Made by a program: the position numbers and the translations under genes. A stretch of 64,000 nt of DNA from Chamaecrista fasciculata. Lineage: Eukaryota; Streptophyta; Magnoliopsida; Fabales; Fabaceae. Shown one piece after another: positions 39,168 to 52,582 of the stretch. Under the pieces are notes generated by a model. That model did not search any database, was not told the DNA's origin, and saw only the letters and a list, made by a program, of their open reading frames with translations. The stretch is from assembly GCA_003254925.1 (NCBI GenBank), contig QANZ01019395.1, positions 519,728-583,727 on the forward strand, read 5' to 3'. Numbering within the stretch: the stretch's first letter is position 1; each line of letters starts with the position of its first letter.

Positions 39168-42100
39168 ATGAATCTCCCAGCTCTCACTCGCTTTTCTGAG
39201 CGTCTTGTTGCTCCTCTCTACTCTACACCTCCTACCAGGTTCGTCATTCTATCCGTCTCTATGGGTTTATTTTTTTATCTTTCCTGTTGGGGCTGAACAT
39301 ACTGATTTTTTTACTTCTTTTTCCAGTTCTGTGGGTCGCTTATTGGATTGCATTTGTGTATCTAAATTTTCAGGAGCCATAATACGGAGAGTTTTGCTAT
39401 TGAAGGTCGTAACTTGCATTTCTCCTTCTCCACAAGGCAGGTGAAACTTGTACCAATTCTTCGGGATTGTTCGATTCGCATTCCTTCGGGCCAGTTTTGG
39501 ATGCTTCTTGGACCCAATGGAAGCGGAAAATCTACCCTATTGAAGGTTTTCATAAATTCTTACCATTCAAACTTGATTATGTCTATCATTATATTTGTGC
39601 GTGTTTAGTCTTAGTTTTCTTTTTTTTCCTTCCTGTGGAGCCCCTATAGACGGAACGAGTTGAAGGCTCCGACATTTTAGCTATCTTTTGAATTGGATTT
39701 ATTATCCACTTAGTTAATATATGAGGGACTATAAATTCATCAGACAAGGGGTATTCCATATAGAAAACAAGGGGTATTCTGTATGTATGAGCAAAATCCG
39801 CTGCAATGTATTGATGAATAACTTGTACGTATATACATAAGTCATGAAGGACCAAAAAGAATGTGCTAAGCTGTCATGGGGGAACAAAAGAAAATTTACA
39901 ATCCCCAGGAGAAACTAACAGAATAGAAGAATATCTGAAAACAGAATTCTACACTTGGGACAAAGATATGAGCTGTACACTATCGAAAATATATATAATT
40001 CTACAGAGTTCCGTACCCGTCATGTTCTGTTCTACCTATAATGGGGTTCTGTTACAAAATCAGAATGTTTGGTGATTCTAAGTTTCATTTGCAGATCTTG
40101 GCTGGTCTATTGAATCCAACTTCAGGAACAGTGCACGTGGAGAGGCCTAAAAGTTTTGTTTTCCAAAATCCAGATCATCAGGTTCAGTTAATTTCATTCT
40201 ATATATAGACAGATAGGCGAATAGTTAGTTTCTTCATTGCTATCTTTGTTCTTTGTGTAAAGGTTTGGTGCTAGATAATTATGAAAAGTTTATCTTTTAG
40301 GCTGATATTTGTAATAAGTTGTTCGACTTGTTTGCTATGAGAAACAGCACAAGATTACATTTAATATGACATATACTGAATTTGAGTTGAGGGATGTAAA
40401 TTATATGAGATTGACAAGTTATAGCCACAAGTAGCTAAGATGGTAAGGGTGGAGCACCATTTCTAATCTGGCTGTAGACTAGATTCTTAAAGTAGGAACT
40501 AGTTGAAGTAGAGGATTAAAATTGATGAAATAGTTCAACATTTTTAATACTGTCTAAATCTTTAAATTCTTGACATTGCATTTTGTTACTAAGCTGTACT
40601 TAACTCTCAACTCTTTAATCAAACTTTCAGTATTTGAAGCCTGTTTTTCCAGAATCAGGCAACCTTTCTATATGTTTCATGTAACTTTGTGCACCCTTGA
40701 TTCTCTAGTTCTTTCAACTACTGCAACTGCTACTGTTCTGACTTATGACCGCAACTAATGCCTTGTCAACCTTCTGTATTTGGGGTTTGATTGGTGCTGT
40801 TTATTTTTCTTCTTTTGTGCTCTCAGTTGAAGCACTCTCTTTCATTTATTTTTTCCTTTTTCTTTTTTTCTTTTCATCCCACAGTAATTTCATTAAGTCA
40901 TCATGTTAGCTCTTTCCTTCCTCTTTTTTGGTTAAACCTTTTGTGCTAACAATAATTGTTAGCCAGATTTCAGACATTGTTAGGAAACATTCTGGTAGAA
41001 TTTAGTGATCTAGTTTGAGGAAACCAAGTATTAATATGTGTGGATTGTTCAGTTTAGTTGTGCTGACACTATGCTTTACTGATTACATGCTTAAGTTGTT
41101 GAGAATTATCTTTCTGAGCTAGTATACTTGACCTCTCATTCCATCTAATTTTAGTTTTAGAATTAAAAGGGAGGAATGGGATAATTTATTTAAAGTGGAG
41201 TTCCTAAGTTTTTTTTTTGGGGTATCGGTGTCTTGTCCTGAGGGTGAGCCTTGGCACAGCGGTAAGGTTGCTGCTTGGTGACCAAGAGGTCACTAGTTCA
41301 AATCCTGGAAACAGCCTCTCTGCAAAACAGGGGTAAGGCTGCGTACATCTTGACCCTCCCCCGACCCCACCTAGTGGGAGCCTTGTGCACTGGGGCCGCC
41401 CTTTTATCGGTGTCTTGTCCTAGTTCTCCCATTTTTCCTTATAAACTTCATTTTTTATATTTTTTAAGCTCCACAAAATAACAGTAACATCACATTATTT
41501 GCTGTGATGCTATTCCTCTGCAAGTCTGCATGTCATTATGTGTTATTCACTAACATGCCCTGCTGACCTATTCTACACTTACATATATGATCTTGATATC
41601 TGCCAGTTCATGAACGGATGTTTGAATCATAGATTTTATTAGCAGCAGTTAAGAACTTGGTTTAGTTATAACCCTTTTAAATACTCAATGAACGACAGAA
41701 ACATCTCAGTTTATATACATATTATCTATGTAAGTCTACCACACATGCTGTAGGTGGTAATGCCAACAGTAGAAGCTGATGTTGCGTTTGGTCTTGGTAA
41801 GTTCAACCTGACCCGTGATGAAGTCAGATCAAGGGTGTCAAGAGCCTTGCATGCTGTGGGCATGTCTGACTACATGCAGGTATTATGGGAATAGACAACT
41901 GTGAACGTTAACACACATTGGGTGATCTATGAATGAATATTCCCTTTGCTGCAATTCTCAGAGATCTGTCCAAACTCTAAGCGGCGGTCAGAAGCAGAGG
42001 GTTGCCATTGCTGGTGCTCTTGCCGAAGCATGTAAAGTTCTATTGTTGGATGAGCTCACAACGTTCTTGGATGAAACTGACCAGGTGATCAATCAACCGT

Positions 42101-42721
42101 AATTTTTATATGCTTTACAATGTCCTGTTTCTGTAATATCATATCATTAAGATCTAGAAATTGCATGAACTATGCACCAGGTACAAAAAAATACTAACAG
42201 TTATTGTTCTTGCTTCCTATTATTTCCTTTTAAGATGTCATCTCTCTGCATGTAAAACATGTACACTGATAGAGAAACAATGTAGATAAGATGTAGGCAG
42301 TATCTATTTTTTGTTCTGTTACTTCTAACCATATGGCTGGACAAGTAGAAATTATGAACAGCTCTGACACTTCAATGCACTGTTTCACTTCCGCTTTTCT
42401 CGGTTTCAAGTTAATCCAAATTCCAAAGCATATTAGTAGATAGTTTTGGTGCAAGACTAGGAATCTCTAAACAGATGTTTTTTTTTCCTGCCTTTTGCTT
42501 TTCAATTGAAGGTGGGGGTTATCAAAGCAGTTAGGAACTCTTTGGACACCTCTGCAGAAGTTACAGCATTATGGGTGACCCATCGTTTGGAAGAACTAGA
42601 ATATGCCGATGGTGCCATCTACATGGAGGATGGGAGAGTTGTAAAGCATGGAGATGCAGCAAGCATAAAAAGTTTCATTGAAGCTAGGCAGTCTGCCTAT
42701 ATCAAAGAGATAAATTCTTGA
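39168..42721 (+). CDS. ABCI10: ABCI10, plastid ECF-type ABC transporter ATPase
   Basis: Six exons: 39168-39238, 39374-39545, 40095-40181, 41754-41879, 41962-42084, 42512-42721; GT-AG introns, 262 aa. It is a stand-alone nucleotide-binding domain. Walker [10 protein letters not shown] is at residues 70-78, the Q-loop in QNPDHQ (Gln105), the signature LSGGQ at 158-162, Walker B VLLLDE at 178-183, and the H-loop His at 217 (WVTHR). The residue after the Walker B Glu is Leu instead of the common Pro. Residues 1-24 are a short Ser/Thr/Arg-containing leader consistent with plastid targeting. Family knowledge: ABCI10 resembles bacterial cobalt/ECF ATPases and is needed for chloroplast and embryo development; its substrate is uncertain. 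Exon 2 could use an upstream acceptor at about 39326, but that frame ends in a stop, so 39374 is preferred. A two-codon upstream frame overlaps the ATG, and intron 3 carries a SINE. Confidence 0.93.
41240..41404 (+). mobile_element. Au-type SINE in ABCI10 intron 3, 17-bp target duplication
   Basis: The 165-base body has the tRNA-derived head of the plant Au SINE family: an A-box in GAGCCTTGGCACAGCGGTAA and a B-box in GGTCACTAGTTCAAATCC, then the conserved AAACAGCCTCT and AAGGCTGCGTACAT segments and a pyrimidine end (GCCCTTTT). It is flanked by perfect 17-base direct repeats TATCGGTGTCTTGTCCT at 41223-41239 and 41405-41421. The intact duplication points to a fairly recent insertion. Confidence 0.93.
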
Positions 42722-44155
42722 ACAATTCATTCTGGTCTCTGAAATTGTATCAATATTATTTTTTCATTTACAATGAAAGTAAAATTATCCATAAATATAT
42801 TAACTCTTTCAGAATGATAAATGGTGCTACAATCTTATTTGAAGAACAATTAAAATAAATATCAAAACTGATTTTATTGAACCATATATTTAAAAGAATA
42901 AGAAAAATAAAAGCCTTGTAGGCAATAAACCACGATCAAATCTATGATTCGTGAATTACTTATAGAATTTGCTTTCATTTAGATGAAAAGGACAGCTTTT
43001 ATTTTAAAAAAAATATTCATAACCATGATTATAGTAGATAGACGTTGATTACGTGAGCAAATCTAACATTAAATGTGATTCTCAGATGACCATTTTATCA
43101 ACAAATCATACTATATTATATTAAAAATTAATATGAAAAAAGTCATAGTGGTTAATTGTCCATCCTAAATGCTGCTGCACATCATCATCTCGGCATGATG
43201 TTGCCTTCAAACTATGTTACCCTTCACTGTTTTGCTTTCTTCTTCAAGAAATAGTGGTAGAGATTAGAGAGAATGAGGGGCGTATTAATTTGGTTCTTTT
43301 ATTTTTATTATAATTTTTTTATATATGTATAAAAACCAGCATGATAATCAAATATCAATATCTTTCTCTTGCGCATAGCCATTATCTAATGACACACAAT
43401 ATATTATTACAAATTAGGTATATGTAACACTGATAAATAAACTCAATAGAGCACAATTATTGAAATCTTTGGTCAAAGAATGACTCAATTTTATCATCAT
43501 TTAAGAAGACCAACTCCAATCTTCCACCAATGGCATCTTTACTTTCCTTTATATTGAAAGGTAAACTATATTGCAATTACAAATAGTGTGGAACTATTTT
43601 TGTAACTATTGATAGGTCCTAGTTTACAAATATTTATGTTGGAATTAAGCACATTGTTTTTCCTGTCGAGCACATAATTTTCTGATTTCGATGAGCACAT
43701 AGTTTTCTTGTTTTGATGCATATTCACCTCAAAACTATCACCAATAACTTCTAAACATAGTCATGGTCTTCACTCCAAAAAGCGATATCACTGTAAAACA
43801 TATGTCAAAAAAACATTTATCAAATACAATTTGATCAAATACAAATTTCATACAAAAAAAAAATAAAAAATTTTCTTCTTTCATTCAAGTCATTATCTAA
43901 AGAATTTGAAATATATATTGTCAAAAGTTAACCCTTTCACACACACATATAACAATACTTATTAATATGATCAATAGAGTACAATTTTCCATACTTTGGT
44001 AAATCAATGAGTCAATTTGATCATTCGTTAACAACTCCAAACTTCTACTGAAAACATATTTATAATTATCTGCATCATCTTCTCGCACCTGTGCTATATT
44101 GATTGGGAAGGAGTAGTCAAATATTTTGAGAGGTTGGTCGCCTATCTCTATTTTC

Positions 44156-44362
44156 TCTATTTATAATAAAAGTAAGCACACAGTTTTTGTTTTTCTGGTA
44201 GATAGTTTATGGTTTTGAAAATGAGTTGTTTCCGATATCGCCGGTGGTTTTCGGCATTGCATATGGTTTCTGGTATCGCTTGTGGTTTCCAGCTTTGATC
44301 ATGACTTTTATTTATAATAAAAGTAAGCACACAATTTTTATTTTTCTAGTAGATAGTTTATG
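44156..44362. repeat. Direct repeat pair of about 55 bases
   Basis: Two copies in the same orientation begin about 150 bases apart, sharing TTTATAATAAAAGTAAGCAC and GTAGATAGTTTATGG with a few differences. Between them are short GGTTTCCGG/GGTATCGC-like repeats (about 44230-44300). Origin is unclear; it may be part of an old retroelement. Confidence 0.7.
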
Positions 44363-45218
44363 GCATATATAAACAAAATAATTATATATTCTTTTTCCAA
44401 ACCAGATATTAAAAAAAAAAAAAGATTAGGGCAACAAAGGCGTCTAAAGCAACCAAGTCTGGAAACACTATCTCCGCCGTCGTGTGCAAATTTCCATCTT
44501 GGTTTGTTCCATTATTCCCACCTTGATGATTAACAAACAGATTAGTGGTGAGAATAATTAAACCTTTTGAACTTGATATCTATGAAGGGATATGAGATTC
44601 CATATTTGAAATTTTGAAGTTAAAAAACATAAACAGAAAGACTTGATACATTTCTTGAGACGAAGCTTTTCAATCTCGACCACATCAATGGGGAGAAGCA
44701 GAAACAGACTTGATGCGCTTCTTGCTTTCTTGAAGCTAGAAAAGCTTCGATCTAAAAGTTATCATATATCTTAATAACAAAACTATTAATTTACTCTAGA
44801 TTTAATTATCATTTGTTTTAGTGTGTTTCTTTGTTCTTTTAAGTGAACGTTTGAATTGAAATTCCTTGGAGATGAATTTTCAGGCAGCTTCTTGCTCATA
44901 TGACTTCCCATTGCTCCGGTTGAAATCTAATGAAGAACTTTTTTAAAGAAAAATAGAAAAACCAAGTTTAACTCAAAACTCCTTTATGATAGAAAGACCA
45001 TGAGTTGCTCCAAGCTTGGATCTTTTATGGACAGAATCCAGAAAGTTGGACTCACAAATATGAATACCTACGAATATAAATCATCAATTTACAATCCCCC
45101 AAGTATCTATACAATTTCAAGAATCATGGTAGTGGCTAGAACTAGAATATACATAGATCAAGAAAGGTGCAAAACCCATTCAGCATAAAAGTTGGATCTT
45201 GTGTAATTGGCACCTTTG

Positions 45219-45320
45219 AATTTCTCTGTAATTCAGAGAGAGATAAGAGTGACACATATGGTTCCACTTAAATGAAACAGATAGTTTCACTCTTATTTCT
45301 CTCTGAATTACAAAGAAATT
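45219..45320. repeat. Long imperfect hairpin downstream of the Ycf45-type gene
   Basis: Arms of about 35 bases (45219-45253 and 45284-45320) are inverted copies with only a few mismatches; the core is AATTCAGAGAGAGATAAGAG with its complement. The loop is about 30 bases. It lies 120-230 bases past the stop codon of the minus-strand gene, so it may fall in the 3' UTR. It could be a MITE remnant or a foldback precursor. Confidence 0.65.
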
Positions 45321-45443
45321 TAGAGGGTCAAATTCAGAGTAGATTGTTCAGCACATGGCTGAAGAGATTGTTCTCAAATCATAAGTAAATAATGTAAGAA
45401 TGAGACACATACACACAGAGCGTGATACTAGCCAGCCAATTGG

Positions 45444-48400
45444 CTACTCAGGCAGTAGGGGCAATCTGTCCACACTGTAGGGTGAGCCATTGGAAGCGGC
45501 AAAATCACCAAGTCCACTATTTTCAGCATCAGAAGTTTCAGTATTTGAACTTTCTTTATCCGTCCTATTATGCATTGGAAGGATGCGTAGATGTACATCT
45601 GATTCTCTACTGATTTTCCTTGCTTCTAGTTGGTATTTTTGTACAAAATCCAGCTGAAGAGATAATATGTATGAAGACCTTGGGAGTAGATCCACAGGTT
45701 CTCCTTTTGGGATTACAACATTCTCTATGGCCATTCTCGCTTCCTGAAAAAATTAAGATGAAAGTCTTTTTATTTGACAAGGTCTCTCTGTTCAAGTCAT
45801 AGCATCATATCAGCAAACTCTAGGAAATAGCCAACAGTAAACAGAGGAGGAAAACAGACTTGAAACCTCTGAACTCCCACAATTCCAACTTACTAGCTTC
45901 AATTCCCCGAGAAGAAGAATACTTGGAGGAAAGTAGGAAAACCAGAAATTGAGGAAGGCTCTAGAACAGTTCAAGGCTGCTAGGTTCGTTCCCAAAACCA
46001 CTAAAATTCTTCCTTGAAAAGCCACCCCTACTACCACCCTGTCTAATTCTTTCATTTCTCTATAATCTATTCCTTTACCATTTTCCCCATGAAACCGATC
46101 ATTACCTGTCAACTGTCCATCCGTTGACTCATCACACGAATTATCCCTTCCTGATTCCTCACTTATCTCTGATATAGCTAAAATAGTCTCTATGCCCAGA
46201 CCATCTTTTATTGACAAGCTGCAATTGGTCCAAAGTCCTAACAGTAAAAAACCTCTCCTCCAATTTCCTTAACTGTTTTTCCATTTTCATGTGTCACAAA
46301 ATGTTTGTAACCAATCCACAAACATGGACCTTTAGACATAAACGAAGAAATGATAAAGATAACTAAAATAGTCCCATGTCTGCAGTAATGCCTAACAACC
46401 ACTGATAAGTGCTGCTTAGTTACCAATAGGGAGGGGGTCAGACTTCCTCTAACTTTCAATTGTTTAACACAAAAGAAATCCATAAACATTTTAGTTTTGC
46501 AAGACGAAATCACCTCATAACCGACACCATTCTATCATTAGAAGTTTAGAATCAGCATCATGTCACCACTCTATGTTATTACCACCATACCACTTGGTTG
46601 TCGTTGATACCACCACAACGGCAAGTTGGTGACCACTTTAACTAATTACAGTTAATGGCAGCGCCACCATGCACAGATGGCAAGTTGGCAACCACTTTAA
46701 CTAATTGAAGTTAACGGCAACGCCACCATGCCCAGATGGCAAGTTGGCAACCACTTTAACTAATTACAGTTAACGGCACCACCACCATTCACAGTAGTCA
46801 TTGTTGTCATTGCACATTTGCACCACTCTCCCTTCTAGCTTCACCACAGCCACAATGATTTCCACAACCAACATAATTACCCCAACTCAATTGCCACATT
46901 AATATCACTGCTAGTACCATCATCACTATGACTATCATCATCACCATCACCCTTACCGCCATAATCATAATTGCACATGCACTGCACAGTTTATGTCCTC
47001 CTTCAAAGAGAACAAAATTTACTATTTGTTTCAACAGCATCCTAGAAACTCTTAATGAAAACAAAACAACTTTCATGACTGATAACTACCACTCTGGAAT
47101 ATGTTAAATTTTCCAGCACCAAATGTACAGAGCTAAATTGAAATTTCCATCACTGACATCCACTTCCATACTATTTTGGATTCTAGAAAACAAAATCCAG
47201 TTTTCAAAACTAAGTAGTTAATTCTGATCCATAGATTTGCACAGCTCTACTTAAGGAAACAACCAACAAAGCAAATCTAAAAGAGATGAACCAAGACAAT
47301 GGTTGAGCCTCAATGATTAATAAGCCTAGAGCTACACAAGGAAATTCTAGCTCAACTGAAATTTGGAAATGCTAGCTCCACTGAAGTTCTTGTTTCTCAA
47401 TCCATTTCAGCAAGTCCACAGCTAAAATTTGTGGTTCCAGCTGCATACATCTAAAAGCTTAACAATTTGAAGCATGAATTGATTCCCCTCAAGAAGAAAC
47501 AAAATCACAATAAATGCAGGAAATAACAAAAAGGAAACTACAAAACTAATATTACCTCCAAAGCATCAGCCTTCTCTGACAATTGTATCTTCTCAACAGA
47601 TCCAAACTCCTTTACACCATCTTCATAGTCATTTACTAGTGCTCGTAGAGCCTTCTCTACTTGCACCAACGAAGTTGTCTAGAACGTCAACAAAAGTTGT
47701 GGCATAAATTTATGACAAAGAATACCTGTTTAACTAATAATATGGTTATGAAATCATTATTACCTTGGTTACATATATAGGTATACCATGAGATTTAGCA
47801 GCGGCTTGGATCCGAGGATTCTTCTTGAGCTTGGATTGCAAAGCAAGTAACGCATTTGCCTCACTAATATTATCAGTCAATTGAAGAGCCGCATCATTCA
47901 TTTTTAACTGTTTAATGGCTTGCATAATTGTTGCCTCCAAAATCTAGAATTACTTCTCATTCTGTAAGTTAAATCACCAATAACAAATAAAAAAAGAAAA
48001 GAAAAGAAAAGAGCACACCAATTATCATTTTGGTTGACCACAAGTTCGAAACACAATACTTCATAGGACTCCCGATTTAATAGAGCTACAAAAAGTAGTG
48101 TATATCTAATTATTAATACTGTTCAATAAAAAAACATAGATAACCAAAAAAAGGCAAAAATCAAAATCCTAACTCCCAAGACTTCTAGTGCTAAGCTAGA
48201 AATCATAGTGTAGTTTATAACAAATAAGTCAATTAGGTAAAATAGAATACATGGTTTAGAATTTTTTGTTTTCCTCTTTTTTGGTGTGGGGGTGGGAGTG
48301 GTTGACATGGTGGGGGAAGAGAAAATAAGAAGGTACGTTTGTTGGTGCAGAAATGAAAGCATTTTGGTCCAACTTTTCTAAGGTAAAAGTAACTTATAAT

Positions 48401-51400
48401 ATGTTGTACCTCTTATTAGCTAATGTATGTGTCATCTGACCTGAAACTCATTGTTCTTTATAATGTAAATAAAGCTTCAAATTATATCATCATTACAAAT
48501 CAGCTAAGAGATTCAAGAAATAATGGAGCCAAGGAAACAAAAGACAATCAAGGAAATCAGCATCTTACTTTGTGATCCTACTAATGTTTATTGGTCAAAT
48601 GCTGGTGAGTAACGATGTCTTACCCCATAACAAAACAGGCGAAGCGGCACTGTATGGCCCCATGAATTCTCACCCATGTCAACAGGAGATCTAGAAAGTG
48701 GCTCAATTTTCCAGGTTTGGTCACCATTTATTTCTAAACCATCTTCAAAATTAAGTTCATCATACATTTCAGGAGAACTATGAACAACAGGTTCCTCCAG
48801 CATAGTTTCTTCCTGTTCCAGAGAATCCATCTTTCGCACATCCACATTTGGAAAGCGACCTTCACCACCAAGGCAAACGATTCAATAATTAACTATCCAA
48901 TGTAAGAACTTACACTGCCACTGTCAGAGAAGGGTGTTACCAGCAAGAATAGCATCTACAGTTGCTTCAAGACTACGATGAATCCGCAACTCAGTCTTTG
49001 AAATTATCTCAACCCCACTAGTGAACGTTGATGGGCCTTTCCTCTCCAGCACAGTCTTTTGAACACCCCTGCGACTAGCCTCTTCATCCCCTAATGTCAC
49101 ACTCTAGAAAACAATAGTAGCACTAATTTAGTCAAGAAGAAAATGCAAACTCATTTTTCATATAACAAAATTACAAAGAGGGTAACAAATGGTGAGATGT
49201 TAGCAAATAGGGTTGTCTATGCTATCTATACCACTACAAAACCATTATAATTAATAAACCCAATATAAAACTCACTTCAGTCAAGGACCTGAAGTCAAGT
49301 TTACAAGGGATTTAAGATTTAGAATCTAAAGCATCGAATTCATTTAGCAAATGATTTTTTAGGTCTAACAGTACCTAAACTTCACAGAAACAAAGGCTGA
49401 ATTATGAAATATTGGATCCATACAAGTATGGTCAGAGTTGCTATTAAGCTTGACCTAGTGCATTGACCATTATTCATCTATTTTCTCCACATTCAACCTA
49501 GTATTAGCAAATAAACTCCTTACCATGTTATCATGCTGATAGTAATGTACCTCTAAACATTGTGAACTGCTGTTTAGTTAGAGGTTATAACAGCAGAAAA
49601 ATCATAGCCCGAGCAATCAGACACTTGCCAGTGGCGGGTGGCCATCTCATCTCAATCACAAAAATGGTGTATTAAATCTACACAGGTAACTTATCTGATC
49701 ATTTAACTAGGCTACTCACTTCAATCACAGGAAACTCACCTGTATTCCTCCAACGAGCATCTCTAATGAGGGATTCATTATCAGATTCTCAATTGTGACT
49801 CCATGAGCAGTAGCAACAAGCTGAATCCCTCGTTGTGCAATTGTGCTTGCTGCCATTGCTTCAAGTTTAGTACCAATTTCATCAATTACAATTACTTGTG
49901 GCATATGGTTTTCAACTGCTTCTATCAATACCTGAACAATACATCCCAAACATAAGAATCATGGAATAGCATCAGACTACAGAAGTGGAGGTCCCTTTTA
50001 GAACCACCCTAAACCCCCTTCCCAAAAATAAATAAATAAACCACACACACACAACAGAGAAAAAAAAAACATATGGAAATGCAGTATAACAGGAATAAGA
50101 AAGAAAAAGAACCCAGTAGAAAAAAGAAAAATAAAAGAGTCTAAAGAGAATGATCATTGTCATTCATCATTTCAGTTTACAGTTGCGCCCTATGAACAGA
50201 ATATATCTGATCTGACTAACTTTCTTGGACTAAAAGAAATGAAACTTAAATTGAATTTACAATTATAAAATTTCCTTGAAAAATATAGACAAGGCCTAAT
50301 TTTGCTAAATTAATACACCCAGAGTCCCAGATAGATTTTTTGTTCTCTCACCCCAATCTAAAACCCTCTAACCCTACCATATTAAGCAATGGGAACTGAC
50401 TTCCGGAATACAACTTATTAAGAAAGGATGTATCTGAAACAGTGTTGTCAACATCTCGATATTAATAGCACAATCTTATGATTTTACAATTATTTCCATA
50501 TAAATCAATCTTGGTCCAAAGTAAAATCAAAATCTACTAGGATAACGCTAGAATCTTGATTTTTAAATGTATGATCTTACAATGTTATACTAAGATCTTG
50601 GCTTTTTAGAGAAAGATAATTCGAATATCATTCCAACGATGTTTTATGGAAAATATTTTAATGGCTTATGATCTATTTGAAGAAAATATAATAATTAATA
50701 ATTTTATGCTTATGAAAAAAGTTTTATACTATATATGTATGTATATAATTTTATATATGTGTGTGTGTGTATAATTTTATGTAAAATAATATGATCTTAT
50801 GATCCTCAATTCCATCTTATAATCTTATTATTTGATCTACCTTGAGCCTTCTCTAATATTTGTAAGATCTCAAATTTGATTACTTTGTTCTGGAAACTTG
50901 TTGAACCAATATTTCCATGCAAACAATACAAAATCCCATTTTTTTTATTTTCAAGAATATACACATTGAGAAACTATGCTCCAACCCTTCTAAAAATTAT
51001 ACTACCAACCTAATGTGTCAATTATTCTCAGCAGGTAAAGATAATATATATACATTTTTCACATCAATAAACAGGACTTAAAGATTCAAGATCCTTCAAT
51101 TACTGCAATACCTTATGCTGCATTTCAGAGTCAGGAACTTGCATGCGGCGAGCACCACCTATTCCTGCATGAGGTATATCGCCATCACCACCAATCTCAT
51201 TGGAGGTGTCAACAATCATCACACGCTTCTTAAAATCATTTGCCAGCATCCGGGCAATTTCCCTTCAAATATAGATTAGAGTACAACAGAGTGTAAGTTC
51301 AAGTGAAAGAAAAAAGAAAAAAGCTTAGAATAGGCAAAACAGGGGTTAAATAGTAAGCGTTTACTCAAATTAAAAAGAACCAAGAATGCATCCCACCAAA

Positions 51401-52582
51401 CACCTCTTTCTACATAATTAGATATAAAACCATTTCCTTCAAGAAACTATGCATTTCAGAAACTATTGTTGGAGCAACAAAGAATGAAGGTTTACTAAAA
51501 TATAGAACCCAATAGTTTCACTCCACCACTGGAGAAAGGAAGAGAGCATGATTACATAACATTATCCCTCAAGGAGATTACTATATGCGTACTAAACATA
51601 AAAAACTTAGTAAAGATAAAGGAATCCCACCTAATAATTGTAGTTTTCCCCACTCCTGGAGGCCCAATGAGCAATAAAGAGGCCCCATCTTGAACCAGAT
51701 CTCTCAACAATTTAGCACTTCCAGAAATTGCCCTGCCAACTCGACAAGTTAGACCAATAATGGCACCCTTACGATTTCTGATGCCACTAATTCGATGTAA
51801 TGTCCTGCTGATTCCTGCTCGATTGTCAACAGCAAAGTCCCCAACCTGCAAGAGACAGTCCTAGTCAGTTCACAGTTTTAGGTTACAGATATAACTTATT
51901 ATGATTGGCCATAAAGTACAAGAATTTAACATACGCCCCTTCAAACAAAATTCATAGTTCATAGCCAAAGGGTTGACTCAGTTGGCATCTTAACAACTTG
52001 AGTTCACTTCTTTCAGACGAATATGGAGGAGTAAGCCTAAACATTGTTCAAGAGTGTCCCAGACAAAATCCAAACCTTGCCGTATAACAACAGTGTAAGA
52101 AATTTTCTCAGTCAATTAATCAAACAGGTGGTGGGCATTGTTCCGAATACCTGGGATGTGGCATGCTCAATATCCTGAAGCGTGATGGGAAAGTCCGATA
52201 TGAAAAAATCTCCAGAGGGAAATCTAGCAAGTGGCTTCCTACCCAAATCCATCACTATCTCAATCAATTGTTGCAGCTCAGGATGCTCGCTGACCCTCCG
52301 CCGCATTTCTTCTGGTAACAGTGCCAATAGACGGCCCAATTCATCATCGAAGTCGTCGTCCGGCGAAGATGAAACTGATATACTCGAACAGGTAGTACAA
52401 CCCAGGACGAAGCGCCTTGGGAATTTAGTAGAAACGCTTAAAGGCAGAATTTGAGGAAGCGAAGGGAAATGTAACCATTGATTGGGGGCGTAACAAGCTT
52501 TGGGTATGAGCTTCGGAAGCAGAGTTCGTGGTAAGATTAACGAAGGTTGGTGGTGAAGCTGAAGTAACGGTAACCCAAGCAT
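45444..52582 (-). CDS. SPD1: Ycf45-type plastid P-loop ATPase (SPD1-like)
   Basis: Nine exons, minus strand: 52582-52151, 51845-51631, 51262-51112, 49931-49740, 49103-48941, 48859-48624, 47943-47764, 47678-47556, 45743-45444; GT-AG introns, 663 aa. The N-terminal 60-80 residues are rich in Ser, Leu, Pro and His with few acids, as in a chloroplast transit peptide. The ATPase core has Walker [10 protein letters not shown] at 205-213, [11 protein letters not shown] around 231-240 and Walker B VIVIDE at 279-284. The C-terminal third is acidic then Lys/Glu-rich and includes [11 protein letters not shown], conserved in the family. Family knowledge: Ycf45 proteins occur in algal plastids and cyanobacteria, and Arabidopsis SPD1 is needed for plastid development in seedlings; the molecular activity is not established. 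The SPD1 symbol marks the family; the true orthologue may be its Arabidopsis paralogue. Intron 8 (45744-47555) holds a LINE-like piece and a minisatellite. Confidence 0.92.
45810..46217 (-). mobile_element. Possible LINE fragment in intron 8 of the Ycf45-type gene
   Basis: A 135-codon minus-strand frame ends in a stretch with [13 protein letters not shown], resembling the start of the endonuclease domain of plant LINEs (typically a hydrophobic stretch then SWNCRG). It is preceded by a Glu/Asp/Ser-rich segment like the end of ORF1. There is no reverse transcriptase. The resemblance is short, so this is tentative. Confidence 0.35.
46611..46795. repeat. Minisatellite of about 64-bp units in intron 8
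   Basis: Three tandem copies of a unit containing GGCAAGTTGG, CCACTTTAACTAATT and GTTAACGGCA, with the last copy degenerate. The repeat is GC-richer than the surrounding intron and rich in CCACCA. Confidence 0.85.

Larger units (their letters stand above)
42722..45443. other. Spacer between the convergent ABCI10 and Ycf45-type genes
   Basis: AT-rich with no supportable gene. It includes the ABCI10 3' UTR, a direct repeat of about 55 bases at 44156-44213 and 44306-44362 (both contain TAATAAAAGTAAGCACACA and AGATAGTTTATGG), and a hairpin at 45219-45320 near the end of the Ycf45-type gene. Confidence 0.55.

Noticed and set aside
39326..39373. Alternative ABCI10 acceptor after TTTTTCCAG at about 39326
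   Set aside because: The resulting frame reaches a stop before Walker A; the acceptor at 39373 restores the conserved frame.
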